40,030 nt of DNA, taken from contig JAPYUP010000014.1 in NCBI GenBank assembly GCA_029940695.1, positions 1 to 40,030 of the forward strand, in the 5' to 3' direction. The stretch comes from Candidatus Thalassarchaeaceae archaeon (GTDB taxonomy: Archaea; Thermoplasmatota; Poseidoniia; Poseidoniales; Thalassarchaeaceae). Below are positions 1-9,613 of the stretch, in pieces. A program made the position numbers and the translations under genes. Below the pieces are notes generated by a model, which saw nothing but the letters and a program-made list of their open reading frames with translations, was not told the origin of the DNA and made no database searches. How positions within the stretch are numbered: position 1 is the first letter of the stretch; each line of letters opens with the position of its first letter.

Positions 1-740
<740 letters not shown>

Positions 741-774
741 TCAAGAGGAGGAATTCTGCCGTTGGCTCGGTGTT

Positions 775-1227
775 GTGATGAAGCCGACGGTCGTGGGATG
801 GCGTGAGTACTGCAGGTTGCCGAACCTGTACCCCCTTCCAATCCTGGCCAAGATCGACACGGGTGCTTGGAGCTCGACACTCCACGCAGCAAATATCGAG
901 ATCATCGAGGGAGACATAGAGACCCGTGTCCGCTTCAGTCTCGAGGACGGCGGGCCGGTAATCGAGCGCCCCCTAGAGGGCTGGCGACGCGTGCGCCCAA
1001 CATCGGGGCACGAGACCCTCAGGCCAACCATCCGCACCGATTTGGAGTTCGGAGGCGGCCACGACCACGATATCGAGGTCTGCCTAGCGGACAGGTCCAG
1101 CATGAGGCATCGTCTGATCCTTGGGCGCTCCTTCCTGAGGTACGGGTACATCGTCAATCCGTCCAGACAAATCGTCCAAGGCGCGGAGAGGACTGAGGAA
1201 CGGATCAGGATCGAGAAGTTGGACTGA
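775..1227 (+). CDS. Retropepsin-like 'ATP-dependent zinc protease' family protein (PF05618/RimB type)
   Basis: A 150-residue single-domain protein matching the family formerly called ATP-dependent zinc protease and now viewed as retropepsin-like aspartic peptidases. The key motif is AKIDTGAWSSTLHA, with the D-T-G triad near residues 28-30. Downstream HRLILGRSFL and YIVNPSRQ match the conserved ILGR-x-FL and C-terminal strand of the family. In bacteria and archaea such proteins are often linked to RimK-like ATP-grasp ligases, but no such ligase is in this window, so substrate is unknown. Start is GTG 775 or the adjacent ATG 778; the same frame is open back to 685 without a canonical start codon. 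Confidence 0.8.
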   Translation: MMKPTVVGWREYCRLPNLYPLPILAKIDTGAWSSTLHAANIEIIEGDIETRVRFSLEDGGPVIERPLEGWRRVRPTSGHETLRPTIRTDLEFGGGHDHDIEVCLADRSSMRHRLILGRSFLRYGYIVNPSRQIVQGAERTEERIRIEKLD

Positions 1228-1232
1228 CACGC

Positions 1233-1240
1233 GTTTAATC
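1233..1240 (+). promoter_or_regulatory. TATA-like element for the membrane protein gene at 1264
   Basis: An AT-rich GTTTAATC element in a GC-rich gap, centred about 27 bases before the GTG at 1264. This is where an archaeal TATA box would sit if transcription begins at or next to the start codon (leaderless mRNA). The call is inferred from sequence and spacing only. Confidence 0.45.
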
Positions 1241-1263
1241 CGTGGAGTCCGACTCGCCTGCCC

Positions 1264-1890
1264 GTGGACGGCTCGCTTTACACCACACCCGTGAAGCTGG
1301 TGGAGCCCTCGCCTTGGTGGCTGAAGGGTGGCGCGATATTCATCGGGGTCATCGGCCTAGGATCTGCAATCAACGCGATTTTCCTGTTCGGTGCGGGAAT
1401 CATCCTAGAGGTGACCTACGAGTCGTTGGAAGACGGCAGGGACGCTGTTTGCGGAGATGATGAGGGCTCGATTGAATGCGAAGAGTACGATATAATCCTA
1501 GATATCATGCACACCTACTCCAAATCCGGGATGTGGAACGTGGGCGCCGCCCTCAGCGCCCTAATCTTCCTGTTCACCTTCCCCACCGTCATGGTGATGT
1601 GGGGCAACGACCGCGACATGGGGCTGAAGCTGGCCTGGTTGTGGTTCGGGATTCATGCCTTCAGCGGCTTCTACTTCGTCAAGGAGTACACGAAAATCTC
1701 CTACCTACATCAGTTGGAAGAGGTTCCGTCGTGGGTCGCTACCTTCGAGGCCGCCGCCACCTATGGCGGGACGATTTTCTGCGAGCTGCTCCTAGCCGCG
1801 GTGCTCACGCTGATCACCCACCAGACCAAGCCCCCCACCACCATCGAACTGCCCTCTGGGTTCCATCAGGACACGCCGCCTGAAACTTGA
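1264..1890 (+). CDS. Hypothetical four-helix membrane protein
   Basis: I do not recognise a family. The 208-residue protein has four hydrophobic segments: roughly residues 24-50 (AIFIGVIGLGSAINAIFLFG), 95-115 (LSALIFLFTFPTVMVMW), 122-140 (KLAWLWFGIHAFSGFYF) and 165-185 (YGGTIFCELLLAAVLTLI). An acidic loop with two cysteines (around CGDDEGSIEC) separates the first two helices and probably lies outside the cell. The GTG start at 1264 is chosen because a TATA-like element is correctly spaced upstream. It is followed 25 bases later by a UPF0145 gene on the same strand. Function unknown. Confidence 0.7.
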   Translation: MDGSLYTTPVKLVEPSPWWLKGGAIFIGVIGLGSAINAIFLFGAGIILEVTYESLEDGRDAVCGDDEGSIECEEYDIILDIMHTYSKSGMWNVGAALSALIFLFTFPTVMVMWGNDRDMGLKLAWLWFGIHAFSGFYFVKEYTKISYLHQLEEVPSWVATFEAAATYGGTIFCELLLAAVLTLITHQTKPPTTIELPSGFHQDTPPET

Positions 1891-1915
1891 AGCCCTTCCG
1901 ACCAAACGCCCCTTC

Positions 1916-2251
1916 ATGCAGCACATAGTGGAAGGCATAATCGTAGTGAACACGGAGACGATTGCTGGGAAGGTCATAACTCAGAACTTGGGAGTCGTGG
2001 GGGGCTCCACGGTTAGGGCCAAGCACATTGGCAAGGACATATTCGCCGGACTGAAGAACGTTGTCGGAGGCGAGTTGACGGCCTACACGGAACTGCTCGA
2101 AGAGTCGAGAAACGAGGCACTCGGGAGAATGGTGGCGGACGCCATGGCAAGGGGCGCCAACGCGGTGGTGAACGTCAGGTTCGCGACCAGCGCGGTCACA
2201 GCCGGGGCCGCAGAGCTGTTCGCATACGGAACCGCAGTGAAGGTCGAATAA
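1916..2251 (+). CDS. UPF0145 / YbjQ-family protein
   Basis: A complete 111-residue YbjQ (UPF0145, DUF74) domain, a small beta-alpha protein that forms pentamers in solved structures and is sometimes labelled heavy-metal-binding, though its role is not established. Visible hallmarks are the VVNTETIAGKVITQNLG opening, the G-STVRAKHIG segment, a helix with EESRNEALGRMVADAMARGA, the NAVVNVRF strand and the C-terminal ELFAYGTAVKVE. It lies 13 bases before a second gene with a related domain, suggesting a small operon. Confidence 0.85.
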   Translation: MQHIVEGIIVVNTETIAGKVITQNLGVVGGSTVRAKHIGKDIFAGLKNVVGGELTAYTELLEESRNEALGRMVADAMARGANAVVNVRFATSAVTAGAAELFAYGTAVKVE

Positions 2252-2264
2252 GCGAGGTCTTCGC

Positions 2265-2792
2265 ATGGTTGATCTAGGCTTATTTCTCGCTTACCCCTTG
2301 CTGCTTATTGCGGCATTATTCGCATTATTCGGCATTCTCTGGGCAATCTTGTACCCGCTGATGTTCCTCTGGGCTGCCCTGTTCAGTAGTAGTAATCTGG
2401 ACAAGAGAATAGCCAATCTGGCCGAGAGGGAGGCCGCGACCCTGGCCGAGTTCGGGAAGGACCCGTTGTCGACCCTCCGTGGGGAGTATCGGCCCGGCGC
2501 TGCGGAATCTGGACTCGTTTATTCCAGCATCGTGTTCGGGCCCAGCCACTGGCACCTGCTAATCACTGCGCTGGGCAACATAGTGGGGGGTCGAATCGAT
2601 ATCCTCCACAAGGTCGTGGCAGCCGCTAGGGCGGAGGCCCAGCAGAGGCTCAGGGAGCAGGCGCTGGCCGATGGCTGGGACGAGGTCCTCAACGTCAGGC
2701 TGGACACCGCCGAGATGACCCCGGCGAGCCGGAAAAAGGGAATCAGGGCCGTCGAGGTTTTCGCCTACGGGACCGGCGTCAGATACGGCTAG
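2265..2792 (+). CDS. Membrane-anchored UPF0145/YbjQ-like protein
   Basis: 175 residues. The first 45 are strongly hydrophobic (two short helices or a hairpin, LLLIAALFALFGILWAILYP then LMFLWAALF). A charged linker follows, then a divergent YbjQ-like domain from about residue 80. The correspondence with the preceding gene is clear in the middle (a helix with AAARAEAQQRLREQALADGW, then EVLNVRLDT) and at the end (VEVFAYGTGVRYG). GAGGT at 2254-2258 is a plausible Shine-Dalgarno six bases before the ATG, fitting an internal operon gene. Its last four bases overlap the end of the convergent M28 peptidase gene. A soluble and a membrane-tethered paralogue side by side suggests hetero-oligomer formation, which is inference. 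Confidence 0.78.
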   Translation: MVDLGLFLAYPLLLIAALFALFGILWAILYPLMFLWAALFSSSNLDKRIANLAEREAATLAEFGKDPLSTLRGEYRPGAAESGLVYSSIVFGPSHWHLLITALGNIVGGRIDILHKVVAAARAEAQQRLREQALADGWDEVLNVRLDTAEMTPASRKKGIRAVEVFAYGTGVRYG

Positions 2793-4276
2793 GACTCGTC
2801 GTAGATCGGCGTCTCATCCAAGTGCATCGCTGCGGTGAACATCCACCACGAGATTAGGTCAAACGACTCGATTAGATTCTGCTGGCCCGTCGCGTTGTCG
2901 GTCACCATCATGTCGAGCATCGTGTCCAGGGTGTCGCAGGCTCCATGGTAGCAGTCGGAGCCTCCCGTCAGGCTGCCCCAGTCCACACTGACCACCCCGA
3001 GCTGGTCGGCGAAGCGCTCGTAGTCCGAGCGCCCGCGGTCGCTGTCGTGCACCGAAATCGACTGCCTCTTCTGGTCCGACGAGTCAACGTCCTTCATCGA
3101 GGCGTAACCCTCGGAGTGGAATAACTCCCTGCCCAGCTGCAGGGCGTTCGAGATGTTGTTGTTGTTGGAGCCCACCCACTCCAGCAGGCGGATCATCTCC
3201 CACTGGTCCCCCAGCATCTCGTCGTCGTAGTTCGGGATGCAGTCAACGACTAGGGTGTAGTAGCCGGGCCAGTTCGTGCCAACGGCGTCCGCGTTGAGGT
3301 AGTTCGTCACCGTGACGCCGTCGGGGATGTCGTCTATCCAGCTGTCACTGCCGTCGTACCCGTTCTCCTCGTTGCTCCAGAAGCACACCACGATTGTGCG
3401 TCGATGGTCGAACTGGGCAAGGCCACGTGCGGCCTCGAGAATCACTGCGACCCCGGCCTTGTTGTCATGTGCCCCGACACGGGTACCTCCTCCGGGACCA
3501 GATCCGGGCTCCGCGACGTCTAGGTGCGCGCCCAATACGAGCCATTCGTCTGGGAGGACCGTGCCCTCCTTGTATCCACAAACGTTGACCGCGTAGGGGC
3601 TGCTGGAGACTAGGTAGCGGTGTATCTGGGCATCGTAGCCGTACGAGGACAGTTCGCCCTGAATGAAGTCGAGGGCCCTGTCGTAGTTCGGGTCGAAGGG
3701 GACGAAGGGGCCCCAGAGGTCGTTGTAGCCGGAGTCCGGGTCAGCGAAGACCTCCATGAACTCGTAGACGGTCAGTCCGTCGATTATCCCGGTGCTGTGC
3801 AAGGACCCCTCCTCTGGCGAGAAGCCGGACCTGTTCTCCCGAAACACAGGGTGACCAACCCAGGAGTAGGGGGTGAGATAGAAATCATCGGATTCGAACC
3901 AGTCCGCCCATGACTCGTTGGATGCGCGCATTGGCCAGTCTTCCCGGCCGGCTTCGCCGAGCAGGAAGTGGGCGTGCTCGGCGTTGGAAGGCGCGATCAT
4001 TTCTACCTCTTGTATTCCGGGGCTGATGAACTGCAAGGTGGTCCCGTTGGTGGCGAGCCCCGTAGTCCCGTCCAGCACTAGGTATGGTATGTGGACGCTC
4101 ATCGGGCTTGATGCCGTGAATTCCACCGTCTGTAACTGGGCACCCGCCAGTGGGGTGGGAGAGATGCCTAGATCCCCTACTGGAATCAGCCCAATCTCAT
4201 CGGAATCGCCGAAGCATCCTGCAAGGGGAGCGGAAAGAACGAGCAGGGAGATGCATATCGCAACTATGCGGGGCAT
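2789..4276 (-). CDS. Secreted lipoprotein M28-family zinc metallopeptidase
   Basis: A 495-residue exported aminopeptidase-like protein. The start at 4276 gives a clean lipoprotein signal (MPRIVAICISLLVLSAPLAGC, lipid Cys at residue 21); a longer frame upstream would bury it. The M28 catalytic domain occupies roughly residues 190-480, with all expected zinc ligands in order: H251 and D253 in GAHLD, D271 in AHDNKAGV, the E303-E304 pair in WSNEENGYDGS, D330 in NADAVG and H444 in SDCYHGACDT. Residues 25-180 are a beta-rich N-terminal region without a recognised name. It probably digests peptides on the cell surface, fitting a protein-degrading marine heterotroph. It is divergent from taw1, with a TATA-like element 27 bases before the ATG. 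Confidence 0.88.
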   Translation of the reverse strand: MPRIVAICISLLVLSAPLAGCFGDSDEIGLIPVGDLGISPTPLAGAQLQTVEFTASSPMSVHIPYLVLDGTTGLATNGTTLQFISPGIQEVEMIAPSNAEHAHFLLGEAGREDWPMRASNESWADWFESDDFYLTPYSWVGHPVFRENRSGFSPEEGSLHSTGIIDGLTVYEFMEVFADPDSGYNDLWGPFVPFDPNYDRALDFIQGELSSYGYDAQIHRYLVSSSPYAVNVCGYKEGTVLPDEWLVLGAHLDVAEPGSGPGGGTRVGAHDNKAGVAVILEAARGLAQFDHRRTIVVCFWSNEENGYDGSDSWIDDIPDGVTVTNYLNADAVGTNWPGYYTLVVDCIPNYDDEMLGDQWEMIRLLEWVGSNNNNISNALQLGRELFHSEGYASMKDVDSSDQKRQSISVHDSDRGRSDYERFADQLGVVSVDWGSLTGGSDCYHGACDTLDTMLDMMVTDNATGQQNLIESFDLISWWMFTAAMHLDETPIYDES

Positions 4277-4297
4277 CGACACGGGATGGCGCTCGCT

Positions 4298-4307
4298 GTT
4301 TAAGGAA
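4298..4307 (-). promoter_or_regulatory. TATA-like element for the M28 peptidase gene
   Basis: On the minus strand the element reads TCCTTAAACA, centred about 27 bases upstream of the ATG at 4276. It is the only AT-rich patch in the divergent gap and has the spacing expected for a leaderless archaeal transcript. Confidence 0.45.
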
Positions 4308-4350
4308 TCATTCAAGGTGACGCAGCCTCCCACGGTCATCGGGGATAGTT

Positions 4351-5367
4351 GTGCAGAGCCCGATTACACGCATTGAGCCCAAGTTAGCCTCGCGGCTGGC
4401 CAAGCAGAGGTACCACCTAGTCGGCGAGCACGGCGGCGTCAAGGTCTGCCACTGGACCAAGCAGAGCCTGATTGCCGACCGCTCGTGCTACAAAGGCACG
4501 TTCTACGGCATCGAGAGCCACGCCTGCATGCAGATGGCGCCCAACGTGGACACCTGCAACCTCGCCTGCACCTACTGCTGGAGGGAGCCCCACTCCGAGA
4601 CCCTGCACAAGATAGACGACGACCCGTACGAGCTCTACCTCGAGTCGGTCAGGGCCCACAGGCGCCTGCTGACCGGCTACGGGGGCAACCCCAAGGCCGA
4701 CCGTGAGAAGTGGCTGGAGGCCCAGAACCCCAAGCACGTCGCCATCTCCCTGAACGGCGAGCCGACACTGTACTCTCGATTGGGCGAGTTCCTCGAAGTC
4801 TGCCACCAGCATGGCACCTCCACCTTCCTCGTTACCAACGGCAGCCTGCCCAAGGTGATTGAGAACCTCGACCCTCTGCCTACGCAGCTGTATGTGAGCG
4901 TGGACGCGCCGAACAAGGAGATCTTCGACAGGATCTGCAAGCCCAAGTTCGACCAGGGCGCCTTCCACAAGCTCGAAAGGACCCTCGAGCTGCTGCCCAG
5001 CCTCGACACCCGCACCGTGTGCCGTCACACGCTGATTAAGCACGAGTCGTTGAGTCATCACGAGGACTACGCCCGCCTCGACAACATTGCCGACCCCGAC
5101 TTCATCGAGGCCAAGGGCTACGTGTACGTGGGCAAGAGCCGCAACAACCTCTCGATTGAGAACATGCCCAGCCACCAGGACGTGCTCGACTTCTCGCACC
5201 GCCTCGCGCCCCTCGTCGATCGCGAGGTGCTGTCGGACAGGCGGGAGAGTCGGGTCGCGCTAATCGGCAAGGAGATGATTCCGATCACACTGCCCGAGAG
5301 GGTGCGCAAGCTGCCTAGGGACCTCGGCATCGCCAAGCCGCAGCAGATTGCGTTGCCTCAGGCCTGA
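4351..5367 (+). CDS. taw1: tRNA 4-demethylwyosine synthase (Taw1/TYW1), radical SAM
   Basis: Converts N1-methylguanosine-37 of tRNA-Phe to 4-demethylwyosine with pyruvate as carbon donor, an archaeal and eukaryotic pathway. The radical-SAM motif is CNLACTYCW (C69, C73, C76). Three further cysteines at 33, 46 and 59 have the same 13-13-10-4-3 spacing as C26, C39, C52, C62, C66 and C69 of the Methanocaldococcus enzyme, so both [4Fe-4S] clusters should be present. AISLNGEPTLY and TFLVTNGS are conserved strands of the barrel, and EAKGYVYVGKSRNNL is the family's C-terminal signature. Length of 338 residues is normal for the archaeal stand-alone form. Start is a GTG at 4351. The 3' end overlaps the convergent ABC ATPase gene by 10 bases. 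Confidence 0.95.
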   Translation: MQSPITRIEPKLASRLAKQRYHLVGEHGGVKVCHWTKQSLIADRSCYKGTFYGIESHACMQMAPNVDTCNLACTYCWREPHSETLHKIDDDPYELYLESVRAHRRLLTGYGGNPKADREKWLEAQNPKHVAISLNGEPTLYSRLGEFLEVCHQHGTSTFLVTNGSLPKVIENLDPLPTQLYVSVDAPNKEIFDRICKPKFDQGAFHKLERTLELLPSLDTRTVCRHTLIKHESLSHHEDYARLDNIADPDFIEAKGYVYVGKSRNNLSIENMPSHQDVLDFSHRLAPLVDREVLSDRRESRVALIGKEMIPITLPERVRKLPRDLGIAKPQQIALPQA

Positions 5368-6386
5368 ACCATCGGTCTGCTCGATCCACACTCCGGGCAC
5401 AGCTGCTCGTCGCTGTCGCCGTATTGATGGAAGCAGGCCGGACAGATGGTGGCCAGCGCGAGATCGCCAACAGCATCGAGCTCAATCCTCTCCTCGGACA
5501 CCCTCTCGAGATTCAGCGAGTCCCTCGTGACGTCAGGCAGCTCGAACCGCCCCGGGCCACCGATCTGAGCGAGCACGTCTGGGGGCAGGCTCAGGGTGCC
5601 CGTGTCGTCAATCAGCAGCTCCCTGCTTCCCGACAGATCGCCGATGTCGACGCCAATCCCATGCTGTGCGATGAACCTGCCTTCGCGCAGCTCGAGCGAG
5701 CGCTCGCAGAAGGCGGCGACATCGCGGCTGTGTGTTACAAGGAGGAAGGCCACGTCTTCCTCCCTGTGGAGCGTGGCGAAGAGCTCCAAGACCTCCCTAC
5801 TCGTTATCGGGTCGAGGGATCCGGTGGGCTCGTCTGCGAGTATGAGCTTGGGGTCGGTAATCAGGGCGCGCGCGATAGCGACTCTCTGCTGCTCGCCGCC
5901 GGATAGCTCCTCAGGCAAACCGTGGGAGCGCTCCCCCATTCCGAGCCTGTCAAGGAGAGCCTGGGCCCTCTTTCTGGCGGGGCCTGGGAGCACGCCCTGG
6001 TGGCGTAGCGGCTGTGCCACGTTGTCGATGGCGTTCATGTGAGTCAGCAGGTTCGAGTCCTGGAAGATGAACGACACCGTCTTCTGCCTGAGCTCGACCA
6101 GTTCGCTCCCAGTCAGCCTGACCATGGCTTTCCCCCCTAGGGAGACGTTTCCCGCTGAGGGCTTCATCAGCCCACCCAAGCATTTCAGCAGGGTCGACTT
6201 GCCTGAGCCCGACGGCCCCACGACAGCGACTGCCTCGCCCTCGGTAATTGCCACGTTCAGCCCCCTGAGTGCCACAACGTTGCCATCGATGGCTGCACTC
6301 TCGTAGATGTGATACAGCGAGTCGGCTCTGAGAATCTCTCTCTTACCCTCAAACGCCAGCATTACCCTGTCCCTCAAACCAGTCAT
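5358..6386 (-). CDS. ABC transporter ATPase (LolD/MacB type) with C-terminal zinc ribbon
   Basis: A 342-residue nucleotide-binding subunit for the FtsX-type permease encoded just upstream. Walker A is GPSGSGKST (about residues 57-65), followed by the Q-loop FIFQDSNLL, the signature LSGGEQQRVAIARAL, Walker B LILADEPTGSLD and the H-loop LLVTHSRD. After the canonical domain ends (about 235) comes an extension of about 100 residues, with IGVDIGDLSGSRELLIDD and a terminal zinc ribbon, CPACFHQYG...CPECGSSRP (315-342). LolD and MacB proteins normally lack this. The ATG at 6386 is chosen because the permease stop lies two bases before it and a purine-rich stretch precedes it. The last of the operon genes. 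Confidence 0.9.
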   Translation of the reverse strand: MTGLRDRVMLAFEGKREILRADSLYHIYESAAIDGNVVALRGLNVAITEGEAVAVVGPSGSGKSTLLKCLGGLMKPSAGNVSLGGKAMVRLTGSELVELRQKTVSFIFQDSNLLTHMNAIDNVAQPLRHQGVLPGPARKRAQALLDRLGMGERSHGLPEELSGGEQQRVAIARALITDPKLILADEPTGSLDPITSREVLELFATLHREEDVAFLLVTHSRDVAAFCERSLELREGRFIAQHGIGVDIGDLSGSRELLIDDTGTLSLPPDVLAQIGGPGRFELPDVTRDSLNLERVSEERIELDAVGDLALATICPACFHQYGDSDEQLCPECGSSRPMVQA

Positions 6387-6388
6387 TC

Positions 6389-9300
6389 TCACTCCCCCTT
6401 CAGGACCACTGCCAAGTCGGCCTGCAACGCCCTGCGTGTGGTGTAGAGAAGAGCGGCGACCACGGCCACGAGCACGGAGGCGTTGACGAGCGCGAGCTCG
6501 AACCAGGGCCACACCAGATCCCTGTCAATAGGGACGCTGCCCCCTAGGAAGAGCTGGAAGATGAAGCCGAAGATGCCGAAGAAGCCGTTGAATGACTCGG
6601 CTATGGCCAGACCAAGGACGACGCCCAGTCCCATGCTGACTAGGAGTATGGCCATTATCTCGAACAGGACCAGTCTGATGACCTGGTTGGGGCTGGCGCC
6701 TATTGCCTGCAATATGGCCAGCTCCTTCTTGCGCTGGGTCAGGACCAGGGAGAGGAAAACGAAGGCTGAGGCGACCGAGGCTAGGGAGGCGACCACAAAC
6801 TGGAGACTGAGAAGCCCGGGGGTCCCAAAAATCAGGCCCCCGTTCCTCTCGTTCTCCGAGTGGACAGAGGGCCAGTCGCTGACGGCGGTGATGCCGTTTC
6901 CGTTGGCTATCTCAGCGCTGACGAGCCTCAGAGCGTCGGCGCAGTCGCCATCGCTCTGGTCGCACAGCTCGAAGAACCAGCGTGCGGATGAAAACGAGTC
7001 GGCTGTCGCGTTTCCGACCAGTTCCCTGTAGGTCGACTCCCCTATCACGATGGTCTGTTCGGCCTCGCTAGTGGAGAGTCCGGGCAACCACTGGTGCCTG
7101 CCCATGTATGAGACCGTCGACTCGGTCACGGTGGTGGTGATGATGGGGTTGAATTCTGAGTCGAGTCCTCCGAAGCTGTACTCGGTGTACTCTATCTTCA
7201 GCGAATCTCCCGTCGAAATGTCACTGATCGGGTCAATGCTCCTCGCCTGGTCGCCGGCAGTGAACCCCCCTGCCTTCCATCCAGAGGCTGCTGCGTCGAT
7301 GTCGTCCCCCGGGACAGCCTGGGTGTCCCATATCAGGGCCTGCTCGTGGTCATCGAAGAGTACCCACGTGCGAATCAGAGTGCCCTCTCCCTTGGGGCTG
7401 GTGAAGACGTCTGCCACGGAAGTGGCGTGGCCGATGCCCGTGATGTCCGAGTCACCTGCCCGCTGGATTGCCTGCATGACCTCCTCCCTGGCCTGCTGCT
7501 CCGTGACCGCTGAGTCGAACTGAACCTGGAGGTCAGCGCCGTTCTGCGCCGAGGTGGTCCGCTCGTCGACCACGGTTCCGGTGTAGCCCTGCACGGCGGC
7601 CAGCGTGACTATTGATAGCGTGAGCAGCATAATGACAGCTAGACGGTTGACCGACTCGCTGGAACCAGAGCCCTTCAGGCCCCTGCGGATGTCCGACACC
7701 GCAGGCGACCAAGAGAATAGCAAGGTCATGATTCTCGGTCCTGCCGCGCCGATTCTGCCAAGCACAAGGGCCCCTCCGACCCACAGGAAGAAGGGGCCGA
7801 AGAGCAGGAGGAGAGCGTTGAGGACGAAGTTGCCCACCAGTCCGGTGGAGCCTATGCTCCCCACTCCGCCCCTGCCTTGGATCCAACTCTCAATGTAAGA
7901 CAGCAACCCAACGATGAACACTAAGGTGTGGAGCCAATACCTCGGCTTCCGCTTCTTGGATACCTTTCTCACTCCCTCGTCGATTTCGATGCTGAGGAAC
8001 TCGTTGGTTCGGGACCTACCGAACAACAGAGCCAGTCCTACTGTCAGCAGGATGACTGCGAAGGTCGACCAGAAGCTGAGCGTGGGCGTGACGTCGAAGA
8101 CGTTCCTCTTGAAGGACATGAAGCCGACTGCGGCCAATATGACGGGTACCCCGGCGAGCGCGAGCAGGTACCCAGCGAGCCAGGCGAAGAAGCTGATGAT
8201 TGAGATTTCGAGCATTATCATGCCAGAGAGGTTGCTCGCAGTTCCTCCTATCACTCTGTGAATAGAGACCTCCCTCTTGCGCTGCTCCAGAGAGAGCACC
8301 AAACCATAGATCAAGACGGAGAAAGAGAGTACGATGATGGGAATCATGAGGATGTAGTCGAAGACCTGTATTATCCCTAGGAAGATTTCTAGGAATATGA
8401 TGGTGCCTGAGATCATGTCATTGTACTCGACCAGTACGTAGGCCCCAAGGTGATTCGGGTTGGTGTAGTTTCCACTCTCTACGTCCTCCTTCAGATTGGC
8501 GAGCCATTTAGTGGCTGCATTAGTGGATGAGGTGGGTAACTCGTTCCTGTCTATCGCCAGTCCGAGGTACCCGTGATCGTTGTCCATGAGGATCAGTTTC
8601 TGTTCGTCGCTCAGGACAGATGCGGAGACCATTAGTGGGTGGAACAGGAGGGTCGGGTTTGTTGGAGTCCCCTCTTGGTAAACGGCCACGACCGTCATCG
8701 GCCCTTCCACGGTCATGTTGACCACGCAGTAGACGACTCCGGATTCCGGGTTGAACTTCTCAGCACCGGCGCAGTTGTCGAATTTTTGACCGGTGTTTTC
8801 GCGCCCCAGATTGTCGGTCACGTACGTGAAGGTCAGTGAGGAAATGGTGTCGTTGACCGATACGCCGGCCTCGCTTGCTATCATGGATGGGAGCACTACT
8901 GCTCCCTTAGCGGCCGCTTCTGCAGCGCTTGAGGGCCAGCTCCCGTAGATTAGTCTCGATGAGTCTCCTAAGACCGAGTGCCTATCGCCGAACTCCCCGT
9001 CCCAGATCCCGTCCCCGTAGAATCTGATTGGCCTTTCTCCGTTGATAGGCGGACCCCACTCCAGAGCCTCACGGTAGTCCCAACTTACGTTCTCCCAGTC
9101 TCCGGTAGCGCCCTCGGCGGAGACGACGTTCAGGGGCTGCGGGATAATGAATCCCTCATCGAAGAACCCGCTCACCCTGATGCCCTGGCGACCGTAGACG
9201 ATTCCGCAGTCGGTGAACTCGTCCATCGAAACGAATTCGTCGCACAGCGATTCCCAAAGGACCGAGTCGTTAGTTCGTCCCTCTGAATTGGGGCCCGGAT

Positions 9301-9613
9301 CATCGGCGAAGTCGACCTTGGCATCAAATATCGACTCCTGCAGGGAATACTGCAGGAACGCTCCTGAAAGGCCCACGGCATAGGCCAGCACGGTCGTGAT
9401 TACCAAGGACGCCATGAAAACGCCTGCGAAAACTGCTAGGACTCTTTCCCGGCCCCGCCATGCGCCCTTTCCAGCCATTATCAGGTTGTCAGGCAGCGAC
9501 AGGAGTCTTGTCTTGAGTGGGAGCTTCTTGGACTTCTTGTTTTTCGAATCAAGACGCTCTCTGAGAACCTTGCGCCATATGAATTTCTCAAGCTCCCGTA
9601 GTGGCGCACTCAT
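6389..9613 (-). CDS. Large ABC transporter permease with two FtsX domains
   Basis: A 1074-residue membrane protein of the FtsX/LolC/MacB type. A basic cytoplasmic N-terminus of about 55 residues is followed by a first helix (about 59-81), a large extracellular region (to about 400), a first FtsX helix bundle with the coupling sequence QRKREVSIHRVIGG (near 445), further helices, a second extracellular region (about 660-900), and a second FtsX bundle with QRKKELAILQAIGAS near 956. Two tandem FtsX units in one chain resemble the fused permeases of exporters or lipoprotein-release systems. The ATG at 9613 overlaps the stop of the upstream ATPase gene (ATGA), so the two are probably translationally coupled. 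Substrate unknown; lipid, lipoprotein or peptide export are all possible. Confidence 0.9.
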   Translation of the reverse strand: MSAPLRELEKFIWRKVLRERLDSKNKKSKKLPLKTRLLSLPDNLIMAGKGAWRGRERVLAVFAGVFMASLVITTVLAYAVGLSGAFLQYSLQESIFDAKVDFADDPGPNSEGRTNDSVLWESLCDEFVSMDEFTDCGIVYGRQGIRVSGFFDEGFIIPQPLNVVSAEGATGDWENVSWDYREALEWGPPINGERPIRFYGDGIWDGEFGDRHSVLGDSSRLIYGSWPSSAAEAAAKGAVVLPSMIASEAGVSVNDTISSLTFTYVTDNLGRENTGQKFDNCAGAEKFNPESGVVYCVVNMTVEGPMTVVAVYQEGTPTNPTLLFHPLMVSASVLSDEQKLILMDNDHGYLGLAIDRNELPTSSTNAATKWLANLKEDVESGNYTNPNHLGAYVLVEYNDMISGTIIFLEIFLGIIQVFDYILMIPIIVLSFSVLIYGLVLSLEQRKREVSIHRVIGGTASNLSGMIMLEISIISFFAWLAGYLLALAGVPVILAAVGFMSFKRNVFDVTPTLSFWSTFAVILLTVGLALLFGRSRTNEFLSIEIDEGVRKVSKKRKPRYWLHTLVFIVGLLSYIESWIQGRGGVGSIGSTGLVGNFVLNALLLLFGPFFLWVGGALVLGRIGAAGPRIMTLLFSWSPAVSDIRRGLKGSGSSESVNRLAVIMLLTLSIVTLAAVQGYTGTVVDERTTSAQNGADLQVQFDSAVTEQQAREEVMQAIQRAGDSDITGIGHATSVADVFTSPKGEGTLIRTWVLFDDHEQALIWDTQAVPGDDIDAAASGWKAGGFTAGDQARSIDPISDISTGDSLKIEYTEYSFGGLDSEFNPIITTTVTESTVSYMGRHQWLPGLSTSEAEQTIVIGESTYRELVGNATADSFSSARWFFELCDQSDGDCADALRLVSAEIANGNGITAVSDWPSVHSENERNGGLIFGTPGLLSLQFVVASLASVASAFVFLSLVLTQRKKELAILQAIGASPNQVIRLVLFEIMAILLVSMGLGVVLGLAIAESFNGFFGIFGFIFQLFLGGSVPIDRDLVWPWFELALVNASVLVAVVAALLYTTRRALQADLAVVLKGE

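Noticed and set aside
4417-5199. Long minus-strand frame of 260 codons opposite taw1
   Set aside because: It is rich in V, A, L and G with no recognisable domain and mirrors the GC-rich codons of taw1, whose radical-SAM and iron-sulfur cysteines are beyond doubt.
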